Shown here in pieces: positions 25,856-35,087 of a stretch of DNA of 64,000 nucleotides (within the stretch, counting starts at the first letter, position 1; each line of letters starts with the position of its first letter). The stretch covers positions 620,001-684,000 of the forward strand of contig JARFXR010000002.1 of assembly GCA_029194535.1 (NCBI GenBank), in the 5' to 3' direction. The DNA comes from Nitrospira sp. Its GTDB lineage: Bacteria > Nitrospirota > Nitrospiria > Nitrospirales > Nitrospiraceae. A program made the position numbers and the translations under genes. Under the pieces are notes generated by a model that made no database searches, was not told the DNA's origin, and saw only the letters and a list, made by a program, of their open reading frames with translations.

Positions 25856-26251
25856 CTAGAGATGCCCTCTGGCTTTGGCGTCGGCGGCGATCCGCTCGAT
25901 TTCCGCCCTACGTTCGGAGTCCTTCTTCGCGACCCATGCCTCCCATGATCTCCCAGTGGCTGTATCTTCGCCGGTAAAGGCGATGGACCGGATGTCGGAG
26001 TAGAGGATGTGTCGAACGCCGGGGTCAACCGTGGGAAAAAGCTCGACAGCGGGAGCAGGACCGCCGGTGTTCCGATTGAACACATAGCCTTCCAGCCGTT
26101 CGCCGGACGTCAGTTCAATGGTCACGTCGCCGCGATAGTCGAACGCCAACTCAATCGCTTCGACCAGCTCGGACGGAGAAGCAGGAAGGAACCGGCGGCC
26201 TTCGAGCGAGCCGGATCGGTCTCCGTCGCTATGGTTTTTCGTATCCGTCAT
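25856..26251 (-). CDS. Conserved-looking hypothetical protein next to hpnH
   Basis: A 131-residue soluble protein from the ATG at 26251 (MTDTKNH); the longer frame adds a poor-looking N-terminus. A small beta-rich core (VTIELTSGERLEGYVFNR, then HILYSDIRSIAF) has the look of an SH3/Sm-like barrel, and the C-terminus is a charged helix (AWVAKKDSERRAEIERIAAD). It starts 88 bp downstream of hpnH on the same strand, so it may be in that transcript. I do not recognise a family. Confidence 0.6.
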   Translation of the reverse strand: MTDTKNHSDGDRSGSLEGRRFLPASPSELVEAIELAFDYRGDVTIELTSGERLEGYVFNRNTGGPAPAVELFPTVDPGVRHILYSDIRSIAFTGEDTATGRSWEAWVAKKDSERRAEIERIAADAKARGHL

Positions 26252-26339
26252 TGGGAGGCTGTTGCTCGTGAAGCGGATCTCGTATCTCGCAGACTGCTTC
26301 TGTAAGCGATGAGAAGCGAGCAACGCTTTACGCGACGTG

Positions 26340-27356
26340 TCATCGTGAGGTGGGCAAGAGCGTCAGTTTCACGGTGCGGCTGAACCCTGATACGGTGCCG
26401 AACGTATCCTGAACCGCGGAAGCCTCATAGCCGCAATGCACCATGCAGTCGGCGCATTTCTCGTTCTTCGTGCTTCCATATTCGTCCCAGGCCGTCGTCT
26501 CCATCAGTTCACGGAAAGTCTTGGCATAGCCTTCCTGGAGAAGATAGCAGGGCTTCTGCCATCCGAACACGTTGTAGGTCGGATTACCCCACGGTGTGCA
26601 GTGGTATTCCCGGCGTCCCATGAGGAAGTCCAGAAACAACGGGGATTGATTGAACTGCCAACCCGCCTTGGGCTTGCTGAGGATACGCGTAAAAAGTTCT
26701 CGCGTCCTCGCCCGCTTGAGAAAGTGCTGTTGATCCGGAGCCTTCTGATAACTGTACCCCGGTGAAATCATCATCCCCTCCACTCCAAGCGCCATCATCT
26801 CGTCGAAAAACTTTCGGACCCGCTCTGGATTGGCATCGTCGAAGAGAGTGGTATTGGTCGTCACGCGGTGCCCGCGCTTGAGGGCCGCCTTGATCGCCTT
26901 GACCGCCACGTCATAGACGCCGTCTCGACACACAGCCAGATCATGTTCGTCCCGCAGCCCGTCCATATGGATGCTGAAGGTGAGGAACTTGCTCGGCTTG
27001 TACTCATCCAGCTTTCGTTCCAGGAGGATCGCGTTGGTGCACAGATAGACATACCGCTGTTGGGCGACCAGGCCCTCGACGATTTTGGCGATTTCAGGAT
27101 GAATCAGCGGCTCGCCGCCGGGAATGCTGACGATCGGCGCCCCGCATTCTTCCGCCGCCGCCCAACATTGCTCGGGCGTGAGCCGTTTATCGAGCACGTG
27201 GTCAGGATACTGAATCTTCCCGCAACCCGCGCAGGCCAGGTTGCAGCGGAACAGCGGCTCCAACATCAGCACCAAGGGATACCGCGCCACGCCTTTGAGC
27301 CGTTGCATGAGCACATACTTGGTCACAGTCAACATTTGAGAAACCGGAACGGCCAT
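26340..27356 (-). CDS. hpnH: Adenosylhopane synthase (radical SAM)
   Basis: A 338-residue radical SAM enzyme with CNLACAGC (Cys38, Cys42, Cys45), the CxxxCxxC cluster site, and a SPASM-like C-terminal cysteine set (HCTPWGN, EKCADCMVHCGYE). The length and the sequence IPGGEPLIHPEI fit HpnH, which joins an adenosyl group to diploptene as the first step of extended (C35) hopanoid synthesis. The neighbourhood agrees: ispG and dxs lie just upstream, and hpnG and shc further on the same strand. Membrane-associated cytoplasmic enzyme. Confidence 0.93.
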   Translation of the reverse strand: MAVPVSQMLTVTKYVLMQRLKGVARYPLVLMLEPLFRCNLACAGCGKIQYPDHVLDKRLTPEQCWAAAEECGAPIVSIPGGEPLIHPEIAKIVEGLVAQQRYVYLCTNAILLERKLDEYKPSKFLTFSIHMDGLRDEHDLAVCRDGVYDVAVKAIKAALKRGHRVTTNTTLFDDANPERVRKFFDEMMALGVEGMMISPGYSYQKAPDQQHFLKRARTRELFTRILSKPKAGWQFNQSPLFLDFLMGRREYHCTPWGNPTYNVFGWQKPCYLLQEGYAKTFRELMETTAWDEYGSTKNEKCADCMVHCGYEASAVQDTFGTVSGFSRTVKLTLLPTSR

Positions 27357-27648
27357 TCCCGCTCTCCTTGTCCGCGAGGCTTATTTAGTAATTAGCTGTG
27401 AACACTGCCGGATTTGAACCCTGGAAAACCTAAAAATCTTAGCATCCGAGATTCCACGCGTCAATTTCGAGAGAGCAGAACCAGAATCAATTCTTCTCAT
27501 TTCGAGCGAGCTTCTCCCTCCTGGACGCTCACGACTGACCAATCGACAGCACCTGTCATCCGGGAAGCACGATCGAATTCACTGAATGAAGTGAACCATC
27601 CGCGCACACATTTTCGAAGGTGCGCAGTCGAGCATGCTCGGTTCGGTA

Positions 27649-27724
27649 TGGAGGCGCCGAGCGGGTTCGAACCGCTGCATCGCAGTTTTGCAGACTGCTC
27701 CCTTAGCCACTTGGGTACGGCGCC
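27649..27724 (-). tRNA. tRNA-Cys (anticodon GCA)
   Basis: Read on the minus strand. The acceptor GGCGCCG pairs with CGGCGCC, the anticodon stem GCAGT/ACTGC encloses the loop CTGCAAA with anticodon GCA, and the T-loop is GTTCGAACC. The discriminator is T and CCA is encoded (27649-27651). It lies between hpnH and ispG, so it probably has its own promoter or is processed from the isoprenoid transcript. Confidence 0.95.
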
Positions 27725-27801
27725 ACGCGCGCATTATAGCGGGCCTTCCTGATGCATCTCAACCGACCGGTCTCGGTCGTCCTGTAGGTGGAACTCGCGC
27801 G

Positions 27802-28983
27802 TCAGCGATTGGGGAGAACGGGGATCTCCCGTCCGAGCGTCGAGGGTTGGTCCGAATGGGGACCGAGCGGTTCCCATCGTTCGTCGGCAGGACCGCGAGC
27901 GTCACTGCTGCCTTCGGCTTCTTTCTCCTTGGCCAGCAACTCGACCTCTTGGATCAGAGTATCCATGAGTTCTTCGATGGGCACTTTGCGGACCAACTTG
28001 CCTTTCTTGAAGAGAATACCTTTTCCTTCGCCGCCGGCGATCCCGATGTCCGCTTCCTTTCCTTCCCCGATGCCGTTGACGACGCACCCGAGCACGGAGA
28101 CGTTGAGCGGAGTCTTGATATGGCTGAGCTTTTTCTCCAGCTCATTGGCCATACGGACCACGTCGATCTCGACCCGCCCGCATGTGGGACAGGCGATGAC
28201 GTTGATGCCCCGGTGACGAAGTTCGAGCGATTTCAGGATTTCAAAACCGACCTTGACCTCTTCGACCGGATCGGCCGCGAGCGAGACGCGCATCGTGTCG
28301 CCGATGCCTTGGGAGAGCAGGTATCCAAGCCCCATTGCCGACTTGACCGCTCCCGTCATCGCGGTACCGGCTTCCGTGATGCCGATGTGCAAGGGATAGT
28401 TCGATTGATGAGCGAACAGCCAGTAGGCGTCGATGGCATGGTGGACGTCGGACGCCTTGAGCGACACCTTCATGTTGGTAAAGCCCACGTCTTCCAGCGC
28501 ATGGACGGCATTGAGCGCCGATTCCGCCAGTGCCTCGGGGGACGGCCATCCGTATTTGTCGAGCAGCGGGCGCTCCAGCGAGCCGCCGTTGACACCGACA
28601 CGCAGGGGAATACCCCGGTCATTGACGGCCTTGATGACTTCTTCGACTTTCCACCAGGCGCCGATGTTGCCGGGATTGATCCTGACACAATCCACGATCT
28701 TGGCCGCCTGCAGCGCCAACCGATGATCGAAATGGATGTCGGCGATCAGGGGCACGGTCATCGCGGCCTTGATCTCCGGCAAGGCCGCCGCGGCCTCTTC
28801 ATCTGGAACGGCAACGCGAATGAGCTCGCAACCCGCCGCTTCCAACTGCCGAATCTGCTCTACCGTGGCCGCCACGTTTCGAGTGTCGGTCGAACACATG
28901 GATTGGACGGAAACGGGCGCATCGCCTCCGACCTTGACCTTGCCGACTTGAATCTGCCGTGTCTTCCGTCTTGTAATATGCAT
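27802..28983 (-). CDS. ispG: 4-hydroxy-3-methylbut-2-en-1-yl diphosphate synthase
   Basis: A 393-residue enzyme of the MEP pathway, reducing MEcPP to HMBPP with a [4Fe-4S] cluster. The cluster cysteines are in IACPTCGR and VLGCVVNG. The N-terminal TIM barrel is typical (ADIHFDHRLAL, NPGNIG). The last 45 residues (SSDARGPADERWEPLG onward) extend beyond most IspG proteins and are likely disordered. The gene starts 23 bp after dxs on the same strand, so dxs-ispG is one unit. It supplies C5 units for hopanoids, quinones and undecaprenol. Confidence 0.95.
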   Translation of the reverse strand: MHITRRKTRQIQVGKVKVGGDAPVSVQSMCSTDTRNVAATVEQIRQLEAAGCELIRVAVPDEEAAAALPEIKAAMTVPLIADIHFDHRLALQAAKIVDCVRINPGNIGAWWKVEEVIKAVNDRGIPLRVGVNGGSLERPLLDKYGWPSPEALAESALNAVHALEDVGFTNMKVSLKASDVHHAIDAYWLFAHQSNYPLHIGITEAGTAMTGAVKSAMGLGYLLSQGIGDTMRVSLAADPVEEVKVGFEILKSLELRHRGINVIACPTCGRVEIDVVRMANELEKKLSHIKTPLNVSVLGCVVNGIGEGKEADIGIAGGEGKGILFKKGKLVRKVPIEELMDTLIQEVELLAKEKEAEGSSDARGPADERWEPLGPHSDQPSTLGREIPVLPNR

Positions 28984-29006
28984 GAGGTCTTCTCGCGTCT
29001 GCGCGG

Positions 29007-30956
29007 CTAGCTGCCCTGCTCGTCGCCGTGAGGCAAATGGGTCAACGACACGGATAGTGCGCCTTCCTTCACAGCCTGTCCCGTCCCGACGCCGATCAGA
29101 TCTTTGACGCTGCCGTAGATCCCCTCGGCCGTCAGGCCGTATCGCTCACGCAGAAGATCCTGCGGTCCCTGCTCGATGTACCAATCCGGCAGGCCGAGAA
29201 TTTTGGTCCTGACGCCCGTCACGCCGGCATCCGACAACGCTTCAAGTACCGCCGATCCAAATCCGCCCATCTTGCAGCCTTCCTCGACAGTCACGACATA
29301 CCGGACCCGTTTGGCTACGCTCACGATCAGCTCTTGGTCCAGCGGCTTGACGAACCGCGCATTGACCACTGCTGTCGAAATCCCTTCTTCAGCCAGCCGC
29401 TCCGCCGCCTTGGCCGCCTGCCAAACTGCAACGCCGACCGCCACGATGGCAACGTCGTCGCCGTCTCGCAGCAGCTCGCCCTTCCCGATCGGCAACGCGG
29501 CAGGAGCCGGGTCCATCGGCACGCCGAGACTCACGCCCCGAGGATACCGCACCGAGGCGGGACCGTCGTACTGAAGACAGGTCTTGAGCATGTGTTGCAA
29601 TTCATTTTCGTCCTTGGGAGCCATCACGACCATGTTGGGCATGTGCCGCAGATACGCGAAGTCGAAGGCCCCATGGTGCGTCGTCCCATCCTCCGCGACC
29701 AGACCCCCACGATCGATGCAGAACGTTACAGGCAAGTTTTGCGTGGCGACGTCATGAACGACCTGATCGTAGGCGCGCTGCAGAAACGTGGCATACATCG
29801 CGACTACCGGACGCATGCCTTCGGCAGCCAGTCCCGCGGCAAAGGTCACCGCGTGCTGTTCGGCAATGCCCACGTCGTATAGGCGTTCGGGGAATTCCTT
29901 CTCAAACGCGTTGAGCCCCGTGCCCTCGCACATCGCCGCCGTGATCGCGACGATCCGGCTGTCCTGTCGGGCCAACTTCACGAGGGAATCGATGGCGATC
30001 TGGGTGTAAGACGGGCGCGCCGCCTTTTTGGCCGGAACTCCGCTTTCGCGGACGAACGGCGGGCACGCATGGAACCAGACGGGATTTTGCACGGCCGGTT
30101 CATAACCGAGTCCCTTCTTGGTGATGACGTGGAGCAGGACCGGGCCTTTCATACGCAACACGTTCTCCAACGTCGGCAGCAGATGCTCGAAGTTGTGTCC
30201 ATCAATCGGACCGGCATAACGGAACCCGAGTTCCTCGAACAACAGTCCGGGCAGAATCGCGCCCCGCGCCAGCTCTTCTGCGCGACGCGCCAGCTTCTGC
30301 ATATCCTGACCGATGTGGGGAATCTTGCTCAGCAGCTGTTCGGTTTCCTCGCGCATCTTGGTATAGAACTCGCCGGTGAAGGTCCGGTTCAAGTAGGACG
30401 AGATGGCTCCGACGTTCTTCGAAATCGACATTTGATTGTCGTTCAGGATCACCACGAAGTCTTTATTCAGCCCTCCTGCATGATGAAGGGCTTCGAGGGT
30501 CATACCCGCCGTCATGGCCCCGTCACCGACGACACAGACGACCTTGTGCTTGTGTCCCAGTTGCTCCCTGGCTTCGACCATCCCGTATGCCGCGGAAACG
30601 CCGGTGCCGGCGTGTCCCGCGTTGAACGTGTCATAGGCGCTCTCCTCGCGCTTGCAAAATCCGCTGAGGCCTCCGTACTGCCGCAGCGTATGGAACTGCT
30701 CCCGACGGCCCGTCAGCAGCTTGTGGGCGTAGGCTTGGTTGCTGGTGTCCCAGACGATCTTATCTTCGGGTGTGTCCAACAGGTAATGCAAGGCGACGGT
30801 GAGTTCGATGACTCCGAGATTGGAGGCAAGGTGCCCCCCGACGCTGGACACCACACCGATGATCTGCTCGCGTAATTCCCGGCACAGGGCCGGAAACTTC
30901 GAAGGTGGAAGCCGTTTCAGATCGGCGGGACTGTGAATCGTCTTCAAGATCGACAT
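29007..30956 (-). CDS. dxs: 1-deoxy-D-xylulose-5-phosphate synthase
   Basis: A 649-residue thiamine-diphosphate enzyme, first step of the MEP pathway (pyruvate plus glyceraldehyde 3-phosphate to DXP). Visible marks are SVGGHLASNLGVIELTVALH, the ThDP motif GDGAMTAGM, and the transketolase domain with DRGGLVAEDGTTHHG. The ATG at 30956 follows AAAGGAGC at good spacing, so the longer frame is rejected. It leads the dxs-ispG unit. A 186-bp gap separates it from the outer-membrane barrel gene upstream, so it may have its own promoter. Confidence 0.96.
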   Translation of the reverse strand: MSILKTIHSPADLKRLPPSKFPALCRELREQIIGVVSSVGGHLASNLGVIELTVALHYLLDTPEDKIVWDTSNQAYAHKLLTGRREQFHTLRQYGGLSGFCKREESAYDTFNAGHAGTGVSAAYGMVEAREQLGHKHKVVCVVGDGAMTAGMTLEALHHAGGLNKDFVVILNDNQMSISKNVGAISSYLNRTFTGEFYTKMREETEQLLSKIPHIGQDMQKLARRAEELARGAILPGLLFEELGFRYAGPIDGHNFEHLLPTLENVLRMKGPVLLHVITKKGLGYEPAVQNPVWFHACPPFVRESGVPAKKAARPSYTQIAIDSLVKLARQDSRIVAITAAMCEGTGLNAFEKEFPERLYDVGIAEQHAVTFAAGLAAEGMRPVVAMYATFLQRAYDQVVHDVATQNLPVTFCIDRGGLVAEDGTTHHGAFDFAYLRHMPNMVVMAPKDENELQHMLKTCLQYDGPASVRYPRGVSLGVPMDPAPAALPIGKGELLRDGDDVAIVAVGVAVWQAAKAAERLAEEGISTAVVNARFVKPLDQELIVSVAKRVRYVVTVEEGCKMGGFGSAVLEALSDAGVTGVRTKILGLPDWYIEQGPQDLLRERYGLTAEGIYGSVKDLIGVGTGQAVKEGALSVSLTHLPHGDEQGS

Positions 30957-31142
30957 AAGCAGATGCTCCTTTTGCGTGAAGTCGTGCTCAACGCGAATAG
31001 GCGGATAGAGAGGCTCGGGCGAAGCAGTCAACCGGCTTGCATGCTAGCGTTTGTCAGTGTCCCATAGAATCCCTCTAGTGTCAAGCAGTTAGCTCGCTAT
31101 CTCGACAACCGGCTCCGCCTGCAATTCGTCCGGAGAGACCGA

Positions 31143-32345
31143 TCAATAGGGGAAATCCAGACCGGCGAAGATGGCCCCTCCTTCCTTGCTGTATCCGTAG
31201 TCGATGCGGCCGACGACGTTCGGCCGGACGATGCCGCGAAACCCCATCCCCGGTGTCATCCGATAATCCTTGAAACTGACGTCCTTGAAGCTGTCGAAGA
31301 CCTGGCCGGTGTCCAAAAACGGCGCGACTTCGAAATCCGCCGTCACCCCCGCCACTTTCATTCTGATCAGGTGGATGCGCTCCTCCAGACTGAGTGCGAC
31401 GAGATTCTTGTCGATGTAGCGATCCACCCCGTACCCCCGCAAATTGTTCTGCCCCCCCAACGAGCTTTGTTCGAAGAACGGAACCTGCTCACCGATCGTC
31501 GCCTGCAGATCGGCCCGCACGACCAGGATCGCGCGCTTCGATTCACTGGGAAACAATTTCTTGACCTCGAATTCATACCGCGAATAGATCGGGTGATCAC
31601 CGTTGCGGAAATTATTGTTGAGTTCCGCATAGGCCATTACGGCCATGCCGTCGGTCGGGGATATGAGGCTGTTACGCGTATCGTAATAAAAAGTGGCGCG
31701 GTTCCCGAGAATATACGTCTCCCCTTGGACGCCGGGAACCGTGGGGTAGACGTCTCCTGTAAAAGGCAGGTCGGTCGCACCCAGTTGAAGTTGCACCGCG
31801 CGAAATCGCTGGCTGATGGCGATCTGGGTCACTTCGTTGGCGTAGATGCCGAAGCGCCAGTTGGCGCGACTTTCCTTTGCCGTGTAGTTGGTTTGGTCAC
31901 CCTCCGTCGTCGTCTGCCCGAGCCCGAAAAAACGGGCCGTCGCGTTCTTGAAGTAGGTGGCTCCGACGTTCAAAAAGTATCTCCCATTGCTGAACGCCGG
32001 ATCCGTGTAATTGAAGTAGAGCTTCCGTTCGATCTTCTCGGAAATCGACGCGATGAAGTGCAGCTGCCGTCCACCCGTATCGTAGCGGAACATGTTGACG
32101 GTCCCCTGCCAACCGACGATGGAATTTCGGATCAGCATGGGGGCCATGAGATACTTGAGTTCGCCGTCCGGATCGGTGACCAGGATGGGAACGATCAACC
32201 CCGCGCTGTTTCCGTCGTTCTTGGTCGTAGAAACGGAGGGAATGGGAAAGAGCTGGGTGTCCGCACTGGCTGGATCAACCCGGACGACTGCGGCTCCCGC
32301 GAGCAGATATGCACAGAACACCACAATGCCGCGCAGGGTCGTCAT
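31143..32345 (-). CDS. Outer-membrane beta-barrel protein of the BamA/TamA (Omp85) type
   Basis: A 400-residue protein with a signal peptide (LLAGAAVVRVDPASA) and no obvious POTRA domains, so it is mainly a 16-strand-type barrel. LGGQNNLRGY carries the conserved loop-6 RGY of Omp85 proteins, and FFGLGQTT and the GMGFRGIVRPNVVGRIDYGYS strands are typical of surface-antigen D15 domains. The final residues are aromatic (LDFPY). It begins 20 bp after mlaC, so it is co-transcribed with the Mla-type transporter. It could be the outer-membrane exit or entry point for the lipid carried by MlaC. Confidence 0.82.
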   Translation of the reverse strand: MTTLRGIVVFCAYLLAGAAVVRVDPASADTQLFPIPSVSTTKNDGNSAGLIVPILVTDPDGELKYLMAPMLIRNSIVGWQGTVNMFRYDTGGRQLHFIASISEKIERKLYFNYTDPAFSNGRYFLNVGATYFKNATARFFGLGQTTTEGDQTNYTAKESRANWRFGIYANEVTQIAISQRFRAVQLQLGATDLPFTGDVYPTVPGVQGETYILGNRATFYYDTRNSLISPTDGMAVMAYAELNNNFRNGDHPIYSRYEFEVKKLFPSESKRAILVVRADLQATIGEQVPFFEQSSLGGQNNLRGYGVDRYIDKNLVALSLEERIHLIRMKVAGVTADFEVAPFLDTGQVFDSFKDVSFKDYRMTPGMGFRGIVRPNVVGRIDYGYSKEGGAIFAGLDFPY

Positions 32346-32365
32346 GAGCGTTCGACAGCGAACCG

Positions 32366-33004
32366 CTATGAGGTTCGGATTTTTTCCGACTTCTTCCGAA
32401 GCTGGTCGATGAGCTCGCCAAAGGTTCCATTCTTGAGGATCTTGCTGAACTGGCCGCGATAATTGTTGACGAGACTGATTCCATCCACCACGACGTCGTA
32501 GACCCGCCAGACGGAATCTCGGTACAGCAATCGATAGTCCAGCGGTATCTCCGTCTTCCCGGTCAGGACCTTGGTCCGTACCTCGGCATAGTCCTTCTCC
32601 ATGCGTTCGTTGATGTAGTGGACGCCTTCACCGGAATACGTTTCGACTTTCTCGGCGTAGGTATTGACCAACAGGGTCTGGAAGAGATCGACGAACTCCT
32701 CCCGTTCGGCGGCGGACAAACCCGTCCACGTGGCCCCCAGCGACCGCCTGGACATCTCGCCATAGTCAAACCGGTCGCCGACGACCTTTTCCAGCATCTT
32801 CCGCCGCTGCGCGGCTTTCTCCGGCTGCTTGAGTTCCTTGTCCCCCAGGATCTTCAGCACCTCGTCGATCGTCGATTTCATGGCTTCGGTGGCGCCCCCG
32901 GCCGCAGCAGGACGGAGACCGACTCCGACGACCATGGCCGTCAGCGCGACGCTCAGCCCCATCACGAAACCGATTCTCCTCAACCGCTCTATGAAATGTG
33001 GCAT
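32366..33004 (-). CDS. mlaC: Periplasmic phospholipid-binding protein MlaC family
   Basis: A 212-residue protein with a signal peptide (LSVALTAMVVGVGLRPAAAGG) followed by the Ttg2/MlaC domain (ATWTGLSAAEREEFVDLFQTLL, then YRLLYRDSVWRVYDVVVDGISLV). MlaC shuttles lipid between membranes. The ATG at 33004 is chosen since GGAG lies 11 nt ahead; the longer frame would overlap mlaD. It follows mlaD by 52 bp. Confidence 0.9.
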   Translation of the reverse strand: MPHFIERLRRIGFVMGLSVALTAMVVGVGLRPAAAGGATEAMKSTIDEVLKILGDKELKQPEKAAQRRKMLEKVVGDRFDYGEMSRRSLGATWTGLSAAEREEFVDLFQTLLVNTYAEKVETYSGEGVHYINERMEKDYAEVRTKVLTGKTEIPLDYRLLYRDSVWRVYDVVVDGISLVNNYRGQFSKILKNGTFGELIDQLRKKSEKIRTS

Positions 33005-33056
33005 GTGGTCCGTCTCCATCTGCGCGACCGCTTCGCCGGAATATCCTGGCGACGTC

Positions 33057-33500
33057 TCAGTTGACCTTCCCGTGCACATACTGGCTGACCAGTTCTTCCA
33101 AGTCCAGTCCGGACTCCGTATCGCGGATCGTGTCTCCCGCCTTCAAGGCATCACCGCCGCCGCCGGGTGACAGCGCGAGAAACTTCTCGCCGATGATGCC
33201 CCTGGTCTTGATGGACGCGATCGTATCGCTGTACAGCTTAACATCGTCATGAACCGCCAAGGTGACCGACGCGCGATCGTCTTGCAGGACGATGCTGCGC
33301 ACTCTCCCGACTTCGACGCCGGCGATTTCGACGGCCGATCCCGGCTTCAGTCCCGATGCGGAATTGAACTGCGCCACGACCTCATAGACGTTTCCGCCGA
33401 CCAATTCCAACTTCCCTAGTTTGATCGACAGATAGCCGAGGCAGACGATCCCTATCAGTACAAATACTCCCACGACCAGTTCGAGCTTGGCTTTCTCCAT
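33057..33500 (-). CDS. mlaD: MCE-domain protein MlaD
   Basis: A 147-residue protein. One N-terminal transmembrane helix (about 8-25, LVVGVFVLIGIVCLGYLS) precedes a single MCE domain (FNSASGLKPGSAVEIAGVEVGRV; IKTRGIIGEKFLALS). MlaD forms a hexameric ring on MlaE that binds lipid in the periplasm. The length is typical. The gene lies 20 bp after mlaF on the same strand. Confidence 0.95.
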   Translation of the reverse strand: MEKAKLELVVGVFVLIGIVCLGYLSIKLGKLELVGGNVYEVVAQFNSASGLKPGSAVEIAGVEVGRVRSIVLQDDRASVTLAVHDDVKLYSDTIASIKTRGIIGEKFLALSPGGGGDALKAGDTIRDTESGLDLEELVSQYVHGKVN

Positions 33501-33520
33501 GGGACGCGTACTCCTCCGTC

Positions 33521-34276
33521 TTATCCGGCCACCGCCTTCGGCAAGGCCAGGGTGCCTCCGGCGGTGATGAACTCCTGAATCTCCTGATCGTCGGTCCGTA
33601 CAAACTCCGCAGCCGGAGCCATGGCGGCGATTTTCCCCCGCTGCAGCATTGCAACCCAGTCGGAAATGCCGAAGACTTCCGGAATCTCATGGCTGACCAT
33701 GACGGCCGTGAACCGGAACCGGCGTTGCATCGAGACGATGAGGTCATGAATGGATTTCGCCATCAACGGATCGAGGCCGGTCGTCGGTTCATCGAACAGA
33801 ATGATCTCCGGCTCCATGACCAGGGCACGCGCGAGCCCGGCCCGTTTCCTCATGCCGCCGCTGAGTTCGGCCGGATATTTGTGCCCCATGCCTTTCAACC
33901 CGACCTGCTCCAATTTCTCCTCGACCCGCCGGGACACCTCCGGTCCCTTCATCTGGAGCTTCTCCCTGAGGGGAAAGGCGACATTCTCGAAGACGGAGAG
34001 GGAGTCGAACAAGGCCGCGCCCTGAAAGAGCATGGAAAATCGCTTCCGGACGTCGTTCAACCGTTTGCCTTTCAAGCGGGAAATTTCCACATCTCCCACC
34101 CAGACTTCGCCTCGATCCGGCTGCATCAATCCGATCATGTGCTTGAGAAGCACGCTTTTACCTTCTCCGCTGCGCCCGATCACCGTCGTGAGCTGTCCCT
34201 CCGGCACGGAGAAGTCGAGGCCCTGCAGGACCCGCTGTCCGCCCAACGTCTTTTCCACCCCGACGAGTCTGATCAT
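33521..34276 (-). CDS. mlaF: ABC transporter ATPase MlaF
   Basis: A 251-residue ABC ATPase with Walker A GRSGEGKS, signature LSGGMRKRAGLARAL and Walker B IILFDEPTTGLDP. These together with PREKLQMKG-type spacing match the MlaF/Ttg2A family that powers the MlaE permease. The gene is 40 bp after mlaE and 20 bp before mlaD. Inner-membrane cytoplasmic face. Confidence 0.95.
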   Translation of the reverse strand: MIRLVGVEKTLGGQRVLQGLDFSVPEGQLTTVIGRSGEGKSVLLKHMIGLMQPDRGEVWVGDVEISRLKGKRLNDVRKRFSMLFQGAALFDSLSVFENVAFPLREKLQMKGPEVSRRVEEKLEQVGLKGMGHKYPAELSGGMRKRAGLARALVMEPEIILFDEPTTGLDPLMAKSIHDLIVSMQRRFRFTAVMVSHEIPEVFGISDWVAMLQRGKIAAMAPAAEFVRTDDQEIQEFITAGGTLALPKAVAG

Positions 34277-34316
34277 CTCTCACGCAAGCGGATCGCCGGA
34301 ACCGCCCGGCGACCCA

Positions 34317-35087
34317 TCACAACAACACCGAGGTCAAGAAGTAATCCCATACCAGAATCAACACGGAAGAGAGGACCACCGCCTCCGTCGTCGCCGAGCC
34401 TAACCCTTCGGCGCTGTGCCTGGTGAAAAATCCCTTGTAACAGCAAATCCAACTCACGATCAGCCCGAAGCTGATCGACTTCAGGATGCCTCCGTACACA
34501 TCTTTCCATTCGACGGCGGACTCGATCGAGTTCCAGTACGCGCCGCCGTTACCCCCCAGCAACTCCACACCGACCAGATATCCGCCGTAAATCCCCACCA
34601 CGTCGAAAATCGCGACGAGCAACGGGACGCCGATCAGACCGGCCAGCAGCTTCGGAGCGATCAAGTATTGGAGCGGATTGATGGCCATCGTATCCATCGC
34701 GTCAATCTGCTCGGTGATCCTCATGATGCCGATCTCGGCGGTCATCGCGGAACCGGCCCGCGCCGTAACCATCAAGGCGGCCAGCACCGGTCCCAGTTCA
34801 CGGATCATGCTGAGCGCGACGGCGGAGCCGAGCAATCCTTCCGAGCCGAACTTACGCAAGGTGTAGTACCCCTGCAGGGCCAACACCATGCCCGTGAAGC
34901 CCGCGGTCAACACAACGACGAACATGGACTTGTATCCGACGAAGTGCAGCTGCTTGACGACTTGTATCGGCCGAAACGGCGGCCTAGCGAGCCACGCAAA
35001 GGACGAAGTCACGAAGAGCAGCATGCGGCCCATTTCACCGACCATCGCCAGTGCTCGGGCTCCCATCCGTTCGACCAAGCGGTTCAC
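34317..35087 (-). CDS. mlaE: ABC transporter permease MlaE
   Basis: A 256-residue permease with about five helices and the MlaE marks SMIRELGPVLAALMVTARAGSAMTAEIG (written here only in part as ELGPVLAALMV) and EQIDAMDTMAINP. The GTG at 35087 is chosen because it overlaps the stop of hpnG as GTGA, and the encoded N-terminus (VNRLVERMG) is a plausible start; the longer frame lies inside hpnG. The overlap couples translation of the lipid permease to a hopanoid gene. Confidence 0.9.
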   Translation of the reverse strand: MNRLVERMGARALAMVGEMGRMLLFVTSSFAWLARPPFRPIQVVKQLHFVGYKSMFVVVLTAGFTGMVLALQGYYTLRKFGSEGLLGSAVALSMIRELGPVLAALMVTARAGSAMTAEIGIMRITEQIDAMDTMAINPLQYLIAPKLLAGLIGVPLLVAIFDVVGIYGGYLVGVELLGGNGGAYWNSIESAVEWKDVYGGILKSISFGLIVSWICCYKGFFTRHSAEGLGSATTEAVVLSSVLILVWDYFLTSVLL

